Source: Clostridiaceae bacterium (GTDB lineage Bacteria; Bacillota; Clostridia; Oscillospirales; Acutalibacteraceae). From it: a DNA stretch of 40,806 nucleotides. A model generated the notes under the pieces. It was not told the origin of the DNA, searched no databases, and worked only from the letters and a program-made list of their open reading frames with translations. This document shows positions 1-9,060 of the stretch, in pieces. The number at the start of each line of letters is the position of its first letter. The first letter of the stretch is position 1. The position numbers and the translations under genes were made by a program. Where the stretch lies: positions 1 through 40,806 of the forward strand of contig JAEELT010000001.1 in the NCBI GenBank assembly GCA_016282855.1, in the 5' to 3' direction.

Positions 1-657
1 ATGGAGATGAAATCCGATTCCAAAGCAATTGAATACAGGAAGTATGATGCGCGTTTTGAGTCGGAAGTGCTTGAGATTTTTACTGCATCGTTTGTAAATT
101 ATCCGCTGTTTTACGGCATTTTCAAAGACGGCTTCAAGGACGAAAAAAGGTTCCTTGAATTCTACAGGTGCCTGATGAAAGTGATTTTCAGAGCGACAAT
201 CCGTCAATACGGATGCTATATCGGATTTAAGGGAGATAAAATTGTCAGCCTTGTAATCATTGAGTCGCCGGATGACAAGCCCGTTGGCGTATGGGATAAC
301 ACGGTATGCGGAATGATGAATGTCATTTTAAAGCTGGGTCTTAAAAAAACTTTCGGTTTTATGGATCTCTCAGATCAGACGGAGCGCGTTGTCAGAGGCA
401 TAACAGAGCCGCACTGGCATCTGTATTTTCTGTCGGTTGACCCTGAGCATCAAGGCGATGGCATAGGCTCACACGCGATTAAATCATTTATTATTCCCCT
501 GGTTAAAGAGAACGGCGGCAAGCTGATTACCGTTACCACAAACGCCTCGGGTAATGTGAATTTCTATCTTAACAGCGGGTTCTCGCTTGTTGAGGAAGAA
601 ACGCTTGAATATTGCGGAAAACCGGTGAGCAACTGGACCTTCAGAATGGATTTATAA
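1..657 (+). CDS. GNAT family N-acetyltransferase
   Basis: ORF 218 aa; C-terminal 'LYFLSVDPEHQGDGIGSHAIKSFI' resembles the GNAT acetyl-CoA binding motif A (Q/RxxGxG/A). Start may lie upstream of the window. Confidence 0.8.
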   Translation: MEMKSDSKAIEYRKYDARFESEVLEIFTASFVNYPLFYGIFKDGFKDEKRFLEFYRCLMKVIFRATIRQYGCYIGFKGDKIVSLVIIESPDDKPVGVWDNTVCGMMNVILKLGLKKTFGFMDLSDQTERVVRGITEPHWHLYFLSVDPEHQGDGIGSHAIKSFIIPLVKENGGKLITVTTNASGNVNFYLNSGFSLVEEETLEYCGKPVSNWTFRMDL

Positions 658-737
658 GATAATAAATTTCGTTTAGCGGGATTGACTGCGAAGAAAAGAT
701 TTAAATCAACATTTGTAAAAAACGGAAAGTGAGCATT

Positions 738-2237
738 ATGAATTTGAATTTAATACCCGCGCAGGCAAAAAATACTGGCAACTATTTCTGCACCTGGGAT
801 TCACAGTGTGACCATATAAACACTTGGAAAGATTGTCCCAATGACTTCACCTCCCGCGACGCTATGTGCGAAGAGTTTCTGTTTGGCGAAAGCGGACTTC
901 TAAATAGTTTCGACGGTGTCAGAAAAGACCTTATTGTTGTGCTTGATGACGGATGGGATGTTCCTTACGGCGCAAAAGACACCCGTGTTTTCGGCTCACT
1001 TGTAGCTGACCCGGAGCGTTTCCCCTCTTTAAGCCGTATGACACCCGCAGGACGGCTTAAAGCGCTGTCGCAGCGCATAAAATCGCTGGGCTACAAAGGT
1101 CTCGGCCTTTGGGTGCCGTCACAGTCACAGTTAATGACAGACAGCAAAGAAATCTCTCGCACTCCCGAAGAGGAACGTCACTTTTGGGAAGAACGGGCAA
1201 AGTGGTGCTATGAAGCAGACATTACTTATCTTAAAGTTGACTGGGGTGCGCACCATCATGACGCCGGTTACCGCGCAATGATGACGGAGTGTGTGCGAAA
1301 ATTTTCACCGGATACAGCAATAGAACACGCTTTTGCCGGTTACCCGCTGTTTGAAACGGACGGGTATGAAATCACACGGGAAAAAACGGATTATCTTAAA
1401 AATGTTTTGCCTGCAAGCGATTATCTAAGGACCTACGATGTGGTTCACGAGCTTAAATACGCCTCGACCGTCAACCGCGTTTCAATCTGTCTCAAAGCGG
1501 CAAAGGGCTGCGACTGCGAAACTGTTCTGAATATTGAAGATACCGCTCTCATCGGTGCGGCGCTAGGCTGCTCAATCGGTGTTATGCGTCACGAGCTTGA
1601 AAAGAAACGCAAATATCTTCCTCTCCCACCGAGACAGGTGTCAGAATCAGTCTGCGCTCTGCGCTGGCAGAGAATAGCACCTCCTTTTTCCGCCGGCAGC
1701 ACTGAGCTTCATATTTCCGCTGAACGATTAAAAGATGTCTGGCGCTGCCCGAAGCGTAAGCCGGGTTACTGGCCAGATGTGACCGAGGGTGACTATTATG
1801 TGACCGCACCCGCGGCGGTTTCCAGAAATATGCCTCTGCCGAAGGTTACATCAAAGGGCGAAAAGCCGTATGTGCTCTGCTCCGTTAACCCCGAAAACGG
1901 AGCGCTCTGTGTTGCAGTTACGCCACGCACTTTCGTTGAAGGCATCGATATAACCCCTCTTGCCGATATCAGAGTCAAAGGCGGATTGCCGGACAAACCG
2001 ATCGGAATTTTCGGCAGGTTCGAATCTCTTTGCATAGAATTTGAAGAAGATGCGCAGGGCAAAAAAGTTTTTGCGCAGAACATGCTTTCAGACACAGCGC
2101 AGGATATTACTTCGCTTGTTACCCTCTCCGGCAAGTGTCTTACCATCCCAGGCAGAGTTATGCTGAGCGTCGGCTCGCCCGAAGAGCCCGAAAAAGGAAT
2201 CCCTGCAGTCGTAATAAAACTGTTTAATAAGAATTGA
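738..2237 (+). CDS. Alpha-galactosidase-like glycoside hydrolase (GH36/GH27-like TIM barrel)
   Basis: ORF 729..2237; ATG at 738 preferred over GTG at 729. 'VVLDDGWDV', 'GYKGLGLWVPSQ' and 'YLKVDWG' resemble GH-D clan motifs. Confidence 0.6.
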   Translation: MNLNLIPAQAKNTGNYFCTWDSQCDHINTWKDCPNDFTSRDAMCEEFLFGESGLLNSFDGVRKDLIVVLDDGWDVPYGAKDTRVFGSLVADPERFPSLSRMTPAGRLKALSQRIKSLGYKGLGLWVPSQSQLMTDSKEISRTPEEERHFWEERAKWCYEADITYLKVDWGAHHHDAGYRAMMTECVRKFSPDTAIEHAFAGYPLFETDGYEITREKTDYLKNVLPASDYLRTYDVVHELKYASTVNRVSICLKAAKGCDCETVLNIEDTALIGAALGCSIGVMRHELEKKRKYLPLPPRQVSESVCALRWQRIAPPFSAGSTELHISAERLKDVWRCPKRKPGYWPDVTEGDYYVTAPAAVSRNMPLPKVTSKGEKPYVLCSVNPENGALCVAVTPRTFVEGIDITPLADIRVKGGLPDKPIGIFGRFESLCIEFEEDAQGKKVFAQNMLSDTAQDITSLVTLSGKCLTIPGRVMLSVGSPEEPEKGIPAVVIKLFNKN

Positions 2238-2438
2238 GCTTTTATGAAATCGGTAAACATCATGAACTTCGCGCGGCGATTACCACAGCGTCAATCTTTG
2301 CCGGAGATTTTCTCAGCAAAAGGCGCAAAAAGAAGCTGAAAGCCGCCAATATCCTACCTGTAAAAAAAGCTCAAACAAAATAAGCAAATTATCCGTGCTT
2401 TTTATTACGGGAAAAATTAAAATAAAAGCAAAAACATA

Positions 2439-2488
2439 TTGACACAGTGTCAGAATAGTTGTATAATGCAATTGCTGACACGGTGTCA
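2439..2488 (+). promoter_or_regulatory. Sigma-70-type promoter with two palindromic operators upstream of tetR
   Basis: TTGACA (2439-2444), 17 bp spacer, TATAAT (2462-2467); palindromes TGACACAGTGTCA (2440-2452) and TGACACGGTGTCA (2476-2488). Confidence 0.85.
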
Positions 2489-2511
2489 ATTTTGTTTTTG
2501 AGGTGATATTT

Positions 2512-3126
2512 ATGCCCAGAGGTTCGGCGGAATTAACCAACGCCCGCAGAGAAGAAATCATCAGCGCCTGCAAAGAACTTTATAAAACAATGAGTTTCAA
2601 GGATATCACGATTAAAGAAATTGCGAACTATACCTCCTTTACCCGCCCTTCGATTTATAACTACTTTGAAACAAAGGAAGAGATTTTTCTTGCCATTCTT
2701 CAAAAGGAATATGAGCTGTGGGTGAAAGAGATTGAAAATGTTATAGGTGAAAATGAAACGATGACCAAAGAACAGCTTGCCGAAGTGCTCGCCTCCTCCC
2801 TAGAAAACAGGGCGCTTCTCTTAAAGCTGATGAGTATGAACCACTATGATATGGAAGCAAACAGCCGCATGGAAAAACTGGTTGAGTTTAAAAAGGCATA
2901 CGGCGCTTCGCTGACCGTTGTTGAAAAGCTGATTGGGAAATTCCGGATAGAAGCCGACAGTGCTGCCTTTATCTATAATTTCTTCCCGTTCATTTACGGA
3001 ATTTATCCCTATGCCGTAGTAACCGAAAAACAGCAGGAAGCAATGAAACAGGCGGGAATTGAATACCGGTACCATACCATTTATGAGCTTGCATACGGTT
3101 GCGCGTTAAAGTTACTTGAAGTATGA
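2512..3126 (+). CDS. TetR/AcrR family transcriptional regulator
   Basis: N-terminal HTH 'FKDITIKEIANYTSFTRPSIYNYFETKEEIF'; ATG at 2512 preferred over the ORF-track start at 2503. Confidence 0.9.
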   Translation: MPRGSAELTNARREEIISACKELYKTMSFKDITIKEIANYTSFTRPSIYNYFETKEEIFLAILQKEYELWVKEIENVIGENETMTKEQLAEVLASSLENRALLLKLMSMNHYDMEANSRMEKLVEFKKAYGASLTVVEKLIGKFRIEADSAAFIYNFFPFIYGIYPYAVVTEKQQEAMKQAGIEYRYHTIYELAYGCALKLLEV

Positions 3127-3186
3127 AGGGCAGATTACTTTACAGTGACAAAAACAAAAATCTATGAAAAAACCGGAGGATAAAAA

Positions 3187-3831
3187 ATGAAAACAAAAAT
3201 TACAGCGCTTTTTACTATTGTAATACTTGTACTTTCACTTGCTGCCTGCGGCGCAAATACAGACACACAGACCCCTCAGGAGCAGCCCGATACATCCGCG
3301 GTACAGAATAAGCCGGATGAAACAACCGGCACCGCCGCGCAGCCCGTAACAAAAGCGGGCAAAACCCTTGTTGTATTTTTCTCCGCAACCGGCACAACAA
3401 AGGGCGTTGCCGAAAAAATAGCGAAAGTCACAAACGCCGATATTTATGAAATCAAGGCGGCGCAGACTTATACGGATGCCGACCTCAACTGGCACGACAG
3501 CTCCAGTCGCACAACAAAAGAGCAGAATGATAAATCCGTCCGTCCCGAAATAGCAAGTGAAAAGCTTTCACTTGACGGTTATACAACCATATTCATCGGT
3601 TATCCAATCTGGTGGGGCGAAGAGCCTCGCATTATGGATACCTTCGCGGAAAGCTATGATTTTGATGGTATTACAATGATTCCTTTCTGCACTTCGGGCG
3701 GCAGCGGAATCGGCAGAAGCGGCAAAAATCTTGAGGAAAACGCGGTCAGCGGCACCTGGCTTGACGGCGAGCGTCTGAGCGCCGGCGTTTCAGAAGCCGA
3801 GATTCAGACATGGATTGATTCATTACAATAA
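3187..3831 (+). CDS. Flavodoxin-domain lipoprotein (exported)
   Basis: Signal peptide with lipobox 'LSLAAC'; flavodoxin FMN phosphate loop 'FFSATGTTKGVAEKI'; 'IGYPIWWGEEP'. Confidence 0.88.
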   Translation: MKTKITALFTIVILVLSLAACGANTDTQTPQEQPDTSAVQNKPDETTGTAAQPVTKAGKTLVVFFSATGTTKGVAEKIAKVTNADIYEIKAAQTYTDADLNWHDSSSRTTKEQNDKSVRPEIASEKLSLDGYTTIFIGYPIWWGEEPRIMDTFAESYDFDGITMIPFCTSGGSGIGRSGKNLEENAVSGTWLDGERLSAGVSEAEIQTWIDSLQ

Positions 3832-3846
3832 CTGACGGAGATAAAA

Positions 3847-4524
3847 ATGCCGGTCAAACGTAAAAATATGATAAAGCGTATCGTTGACACCGGACTGACC
3901 GTGATTCTGCTTTGCCTTATGGCATATCAGGTGACGGGAGAAGCGCTTCACGAATGGCTCGGTATAGGTATGACGCTGCTTGTCATATTACACCAGGTAC
4001 TTAATATCAGATGGTACGGCGCTTTATTCAATGGTAAGTATCACGCCCTTCGCGTAGCGCAGACAGCGGTGAATCTGCTTTTGCTCCTGTCATTTGCGCT
4101 GACGGCCTTCTGCGGTATGGCTATGAGCAGCAAAGCGGTGCCGTTTCTTTACGGCATTGCTCCCGTATCCTTCGCAAGGCAGACTCATCTTTCGCTCTCT
4201 CACTGGTCGTTTGTGCTGATGGGACTTCACCTCGGCATTCACCTTACGGTTATGGTGTCAAAGATGCCGGGTAAAACGCGCAAAGCGATGACGGCGTTAT
4301 TCTGCGCCGCGGCTGCAGCGGGACTCTTCTTCTTCCTTAAAAACAGAATATACAACTATCTGTTTTTCAGGGTGCCTTTCGCGTTACTAGATTATGAAAA
4401 ACCCCCGGTAATCGTATTCATTGAAAATATACTGATGCTTCTGCTTTTTACCTTTGCGGGGCTGATGCTTGCGCGCCTCTGTAAAAAGGGCAAAAAGGCA
4501 AAAAGCGACATCACAAAGCAATAA
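3847..4524 (+). CDS. DUF4405-like polytopic membrane protein, putative b-type cytochrome
   Basis: Multiple TM segments; histidines in 'LHEWLG', 'LHQVLN', 'THLSLSHWSF', 'GLHLGIH' compatible with heme ligation. Confidence 0.7.
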   Translation: MPVKRKNMIKRIVDTGLTVILLCLMAYQVTGEALHEWLGIGMTLLVILHQVLNIRWYGALFNGKYHALRVAQTAVNLLLLLSFALTAFCGMAMSSKAVPFLYGIAPVSFARQTHLSLSHWSFVLMGLHLGIHLTVMVSKMPGKTRKAMTALFCAAAAAGLFFFLKNRIYNYLFFRVPFALLDYEKPPVIVFIENILMLLLFTFAGLMLARLCKKGKKAKSDITKQ

Positions 4525-4542
4525 CAAAAAGGAGAAATCAAA

Positions 4543-5013
4543 ATGAGCAAAAAACTGGTAGCATACTTTTCTGCAAGCGGTAAAACCGCATCAAAAGCAA
4601 AGGCGCTCGCCGAAGCGGCAGGCGCGGATTTATATGAAATCAAGCCGGGAAAGGCATACACAAAATCTGACCTCAACTGGATGAACCCGCTCTCACGCAG
4701 CAGCAAGGAAATGAAAAACAGCATTAAGCCTGCCCTTGCAGATAAAGACGCGAAAATTGAAAACTATGATGTTATATTTGTCGGATTCCCGATCTGGTGG
4801 TATGTTGCGCCGACGATAATAAACAGTTTTCTTGAAGCATACGATTTCAGCGGCAAAAAGATTGTTCTTTTCGCGACGTCAGGCGGAAGCGGCTTCGGCA
4901 AGGCAGCGCAGAATTTACAGCCAAGTGCGCCGAATGCAAAGATTGTTGAGGGCAAAATCTTAAACGGCTCAGTTTCAGCAGCAGAATTAAAAGCATTTGC
5001 AAATGCGTTTTAA
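4543..5013 (+). CDS. Flavodoxin (cytosolic)
   Basis: 'AYFSASGKTASKAKALAEA' FMN loop, 'FVGFPIWWYVAP', 'ATSGGSGFGKAAQNL'; no signal peptide; paralogous to 3187..3831. Confidence 0.9.
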   Translation: MSKKLVAYFSASGKTASKAKALAEAAGADLYEIKPGKAYTKSDLNWMNPLSRSSKEMKNSIKPALADKDAKIENYDVIFVGFPIWWYVAPTIINSFLEAYDFSGKKIVLFATSGGSGFGKAAQNLQPSAPNAKIVEGKILNGSVSAAELKAFANAF

Positions 5014-5044
5014 AAGATTTACTTAAAGAAAAAAGAGGATAAAT

Positions 5045-5800
5045 ATGAGCAAAAAAATAACACAGACTGCCGGCAGAGATCAGCTTGGCAATTTTGCACC
5101 GATATTCGCTCATCTGAATGATGATGTGCTTTTCGGTGAGGTTTGGAACGAGCCTGTTCTTGACACAAAAACAAAGTGTATGATAACCGTTGTTTCTCTT
5201 ATGGCAAGCGGTATAACTGACAGTTCACTTAAATATCATCTTGAAAACGCAAAAAAACACGGCGTTACAAAAGAGGAAATTGTAGCGATTATCACACACT
5301 GTACCATGTATACCGGATGGCCCAAGGGCTGGGCTGTATTCCGCCTCGCAAAGGAAATATGGGCGGATGGACAATCTGCTTCGACTGAAAAAGACAGGTT
5401 TCAAAGCAAAATTATGTTCCCTGTAGGCGAAGAAAACCCATACGGTGAGTTTTTCAGCGGAAAAAGCTACCTCGCCCCGGTTTCAACCGAACAGATTCCC
5501 GTTTACAATGTTACCTTTGAACCGGGTTGCCGCAATAACTGGCATATTCACCACGCAAAAAGCGGCGGCGGTCAGATGCTTATCTGCGTAGGTGGCAGAG
5601 GATTTTTTCAGGAGTGGGGAAAAGCTCCCGTTGAAATGACAGAAGGAACCGTAATCAACATTCATGCAGAGGTTAAGCATTGGCACGGCGCGGCTGAGAA
5701 TTCGTGGTTTGCTCATCTCGCTTTTGAAATACCCGGCGATGAAACAGTCAACGAATGGCTTGAGCCCGTAAGTGACAGTGAATACAACGCTCTTGTTTAA
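5045..5800 (+). CDS. Carboxymuconolactone decarboxylase-like / cupin fusion protein
   Basis: N-terminal CMD-like domain; C-terminal cupin with 'GCRNNWHIHHAKSGGGQMLICVGGRGFFQEWGK' and 'KHWHGAAENSWFAHLAFE'. Confidence 0.85.
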   Translation: MSKKITQTAGRDQLGNFAPIFAHLNDDVLFGEVWNEPVLDTKTKCMITVVSLMASGITDSSLKYHLENAKKHGVTKEEIVAIITHCTMYTGWPKGWAVFRLAKEIWADGQSASTEKDRFQSKIMFPVGEENPYGEFFSGKSYLAPVSTEQIPVYNVTFEPGCRNNWHIHHAKSGGGQMLICVGGRGFFQEWGKAPVEMTEGTVINIHAEVKHWHGAAENSWFAHLAFEIPGDETVNEWLEPVSDSEYNALV

Positions 5801-5834
5801 TGCTTTAAAATACAGCTTAGCAAACATTACAGAA

Positions 5835-5859
5835 AAGCCGCAAACAGAATGTGCGGCTT
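5835..5859 (+). terminator. Possible weak intrinsic terminator after the redox operon
   Basis: AAGCCGCA / TGCGGCTT stem with 9-nt loop, followed by a poor T-tract (ttgattta). Confidence 0.4.
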
Positions 5860-6003
5860 GATTTATGTAAATATAAAAGAAGAACACCAAATAATATTAT
5901 TTAATACTTAATAAGTTATTAATATCTCAGTAATTATATGCTATAATCATTGTATATTTAGGTATAGTTTTATTTTAAAAATAGTTTTCGGAGATGATTT
6001 TCA

Positions 6004-7041
6004 ATGAAGCTTAAATCCTTAATTAGCGCTATTCTGATTTTTGCGCTTATGTTTACGCTTGCATCGCCGGTATTTGCCGCAGCGCCTGCGTCGGAATCAC
6101 CGCAGGAAGAAACTTCTGATATTCTTAATGATTTTGTGTCGTTTTTTCAGAAAACATTCTATAAAATCAAATCATTCTTTGACAGCATAAGATACTTCTT
6201 TGAAGTCAAAGAAGAAGGTGTTGAGAACACAATGAACAAAAACGCAATTCATATGCTCAAGTCCGTTACGGATACTATCGGCGACAGTTTTATTATAACT
6301 ACCGAAGACGAAAAAGTCATAGTAGTTGACGGCGGATTTAAAAACGAAACGGATTACTTTATACAGTATCTTAAAGCGGTGACCGGGCAGAAAAAGCCCG
6401 TAATTGACGCGTGGTTCCTTTCTCACCCTCACACCGACCATGTAGAGCTTTTCAATGAAGTTGCTGAAAACCGTACAAATCAGGTCACATTCAACAAGGT
6501 TCTTCTTAATTACCCGCCTGTTGAGCTCTATGAGTCACGCTCTCAGGAAGAAGGCGCTCAGATGGCAGGCGAATTCTGCCGTATAAGCAAGGCGTTTCCC
6601 GAAAAAGTGCAGATACTCAACACCGGAGATATATTCAATATCGGCGCTGCAAAAATCACCGTTCTTTACACATGTGACACATCTTTTATTGATGTCAATG
6701 AGCACTCGGTAATATTCCGCATGGATCTCGGCGGTAAAAGCACCATGTTCACAGGAGACGCGCAGGTAAACGCAGGCAACAAAACAATTGAGATGTGGGC
6801 TGAAAGCGGCCTGCTTGACTGCGATATCTGCAAAATGGCTCACCACGGTCAGGACGGAGTTGACCGCAATTTCTATGAGGCGGTTTCACCGGAAATATGT
6901 CTGTGGCCTACCCCCTCATGGGTATGGGACAACAGGAACGGCAACCTTAAAACGCTCGAAGTTCGCGAGTGGATTCAGGAAATCGGCGTAAAAGAGAACT
7001 ACGTCGCGAAAGACGGTTCCAAAGTGCTGTATTTAAACTGA
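6004..7041 (+). CDS. Secreted MBL-fold metallo-hydrolase (ComEC/Rec2-like domain)
   Basis: N-terminal signal peptide; 'WFLSHPHTDHVE' HxHxDH motif; 'MFTGDAQ'; 'KMAHHGQDG'. Confidence 0.85.
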   Translation: MKLKSLISAILIFALMFTLASPVFAAAPASESPQEETSDILNDFVSFFQKTFYKIKSFFDSIRYFFEVKEEGVENTMNKNAIHMLKSVTDTIGDSFIITTEDEKVIVVDGGFKNETDYFIQYLKAVTGQKKPVIDAWFLSHPHTDHVELFNEVAENRTNQVTFNKVLLNYPPVELYESRSQEEGAQMAGEFCRISKAFPEKVQILNTGDIFNIGAAKITVLYTCDTSFIDVNEHSVIFRMDLGGKSTMFTGDAQVNAGNKTIEMWAESGLLDCDICKMAHHGQDGVDRNFYEAVSPEICLWPTPSWVWDNRNGNLKTLEVREWIQEIGVKENYVAKDGSKVLYLN

Positions 7042-7244
7042 AAGCAATCCGGTTTTGCTGATTATTCACGGCGGAGAAGATATGATATGCCCCGTAAGCG
7101 CGGCGCGTCAGTGGTTTGATAATCTCTGCGCACCGAAAAAAAGATTTTGAGGTTATAAAAGATGCCTCTCATATGGTAAACTTTGAACAGCCTGACAAAT
7201 GGAACAGGCTTCTTGAAAGCGTTCTGCCGGAAAACAATAAATAA
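7042..7244 (+). pseudogene. Degraded alpha/beta-hydrolase C-terminal fragment
   Basis: 'NPVLLIIHGGEDMICPVSAARQWFDNLCAPKK' continues in a second frame as 'FEVIKDASHMVNFEQPDKWNRLLESVLPENNK*'; the break is at an A7 run (7136-7142). No start or N-terminal domain. Confidence 0.7.
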
Positions 7245-7249
7245 GAACT

Positions 7250-7287
7250 CCCGCCCCATAGGTTTTACCTTTGAGGCGGGTTTCCGT
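7250..7287. terminator. Terminator hairpin downstream of the remnant and of ppa (convergent)
   Basis: CCCGCC (7250-7255) / GGCGGG (7275-7280) with inner AGGT/ACCT pairing, followed by TTTCCGTTT. Confidence 0.65.
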
Positions 7288-7295
7288 TTAAATAA

Positions 7296-7829
7296 TTACA
7301 TTTGGAAATTCTTTATATACGAATCTATGCAAGACTGAACGATCTCTTCGGCCACTGCACGGGGCTCAACCTCTGTTACAGTAGTATCCGTCTTATGCTC
7401 AAGCGATTTATAAACTTCAAAGAAATGCTTTATTTCTTCAAATCTGTGGGGAGGAAGCTTATCAATATCGTGATAAAAGCTGTAATTGGGGTCGTTGACA
7501 GGTACGGCAATTATTTTTTCGTCCCTCGCTCCCCCGTCTTCCATAATAAGCACGCCTATGGGAACGCATTCAACTATCGTCATCGGGCGTATGATTTCGC
7601 TGCAAAGCACAAGCACGTCAAGCGGGTCTCCGTCTGCGGCATAAGTGCGGGGAATGAAGCCGTAATTCGCGGGGTAATGAGTTGAAGTAAACAAAACTCT
7701 GTCAAGCTTGAGCATGCCGGTTTCTTTGTCAAGCTCATACTTGTTCTTACCGCCCTTGGAAATTTCTATAACAGCGTAAAACCTGTCTTTTTTAATCCTT
7801 TTTGGAGAAATATCATGCCATATATTCAT
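7296..7829 (-). CDS. ppa: Soluble inorganic pyrophosphatase (family I)
   Basis: 'NKYELDKETGMLKLDRVLFTSTHYPANYGFIPRTYAADGDPLDVLVL' family I signature. Confidence 0.95.
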   Translation of the reverse strand: MNIWHDISPKRIKKDRFYAVIEISKGGKNKYELDKETGMLKLDRVLFTSTHYPANYGFIPRTYAADGDPLDVLVLCSEIIRPMTIVECVPIGVLIMEDGGARDEKIIAVPVNDPNYSFYHDIDKLPPHRFEEIKHFFEVYKSLEHKTDTTVTEVEPRAVAEEIVQSCIDSYIKNFQM

Positions 7830-7850
7830 TATTAAGCACCTCTGAATTTT

Positions 7851-9059
7851 TTATCTGACTGCCGGCACATTGATTTCAAGGTCGGTCAGGGGGAAGGAAC
7901 AGCAGGGATGAATGCAACCGAAATCCTTATCCGCAAGCCTTCTGTAATCAATCTGTTTCGGTATATATACTTCACCGGATATTAAATGCGAATGGCAGAA
8001 TCCGCACTCACCGCTTCTGCAGCGTGAGGGAACGGCAATGCCGTTTTTTTCAAGAATCTGCATAACCGAGTCGCAGGAATTTCCGGTAACAGTTCTGGTT
8101 TCGTCCTGTATGGTAACGGTAATCTTAACCTCTTCGGGTACATCGGAGGGATAATCTGCCTGCGAAGAAGGATTATGCAATTCGCCGAACATTTCCCTGC
8201 GTATGAATTTTCTTTCTATGCCGAGTTTGTCTGTTTCTTTTTCAAGAAATTCATACATCTGCTGAGGTCCGCAGATAAACACAGAATAATCCCCGTTATC
8301 GGGAGCATATTTTTTAATCAGATCCGCGGTGATAAATCCTTTTTCGGCTCCCGCAGGCATTTCTTCCTCAGCGGTGTCACTGAGCACATGAACTACCTTG
8401 ATTTTGCCGCACTTCTTCTCAAGAGCCTCAAGCTCGTCCTTAAACAGAATATTAGCGGGATCTCTGCTGCCGTAAAGAAGGACAAGATTGAAATCCTCAT
8501 CTCCGTCACAAACCGCGTTTGCCATTGAAACAAACGGAGTGATGCCGCTGCCGCCGGCAAGGCAGATAACCGTGCCCGCATCTCTGAGCGGCTGATATTC
8601 AAAATTACCCGAAGGCGCGGAAACCTCTACGCAGGTGCCGACAGCCCAATTTGAGAGTATATGGTTTGACATAAGTCCGCCGTCAACGCGTTTAACGGTC
8701 AGCTCATAAAATCCCTCAAGCGAGTTTTTCGGCGATGAAGAAATGGAATACGCTCTGCTCAGCGGTATTGAACCGACATTTTCAAATACTGTAAGGTATT
8801 TGCCGGCGCCGAAATAAGCAAGCTTTTCGGTGCCCTTTTCAGTATCGGGCACAAGCCTGAAGCTTTTGCAGTCAGCGCTTCTTTCAATTATTTCGGCAAC
8901 TTTAAGATATTGCCTTACGGGATGCAAAGCAGCAGCGAGAGCCCTGGCGCTGTCAGTGCCCTCAGGAACCTCGGGCGAACCGCTTTTGAATCTGGATTGC
9001 CTGTTTCCGAGCATAGGAAGAAACTTACGGGCGCTTAATGATTTAATCGGGCTTGCCAT
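7851..9059 (-). CDS. FAD/NAD(P)-binding oxidoreductase with C-terminal 2Fe-2S ferredoxin domain
   Basis: 'SRAYSISSSP' FAD motif; 'LAGGSGITPFVSM' NAD(P) motif; plant-type cluster 'CRSGECGFC' plus a distal C. Start MASPIK at 9059 preferred over 9179, which overlaps the upstream gene. Confidence 0.9.
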   Translation of the reverse strand: MASPIKSLSARKFLPMLGNRQSRFKSGSPEVPEGTDSARALAAALHPVRQYLKVAEIIERSADCKSFRLVPDTEKGTEKLAYFGAGKYLTVFENVGSIPLSRAYSISSSPKNSLEGFYELTVKRVDGGLMSNHILSNWAVGTCVEVSAPSGNFEYQPLRDAGTVICLAGGSGITPFVSMANAVCDGDEDFNLVLLYGSRDPANILFKDELEALEKKCGKIKVVHVLSDTAEEEMPAGAEKGFITADLIKKYAPDNGDYSVFICGPQQMYEFLEKETDKLGIERKFIRREMFGELHNPSSQADYPSDVPEEVKITVTIQDETRTVTGNSCDSVMQILEKNGIAVPSRCRSGECGFCHSHLISGEVYIPKQIDYRRLADKDFGCIHPCCSFPLTDLEINVPAVR

Positions 9060-9060
9060 A

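Noticed and set aside
1796-2263. 155-aa minus-strand ORF over the glycosidase 3' end
   Set aside because: Shadow of a well-supported plus-strand CDS; no domain or RBS support.
5880-5960. AT-rich inverted repeat (TTAATACTTAATAAGTTATTAATA) upstream of the MBL-fold gene
   Set aside because: Low-complexity AT-rich sequence; palindromy expected by chance and no clear promoter spacing supports an operator.
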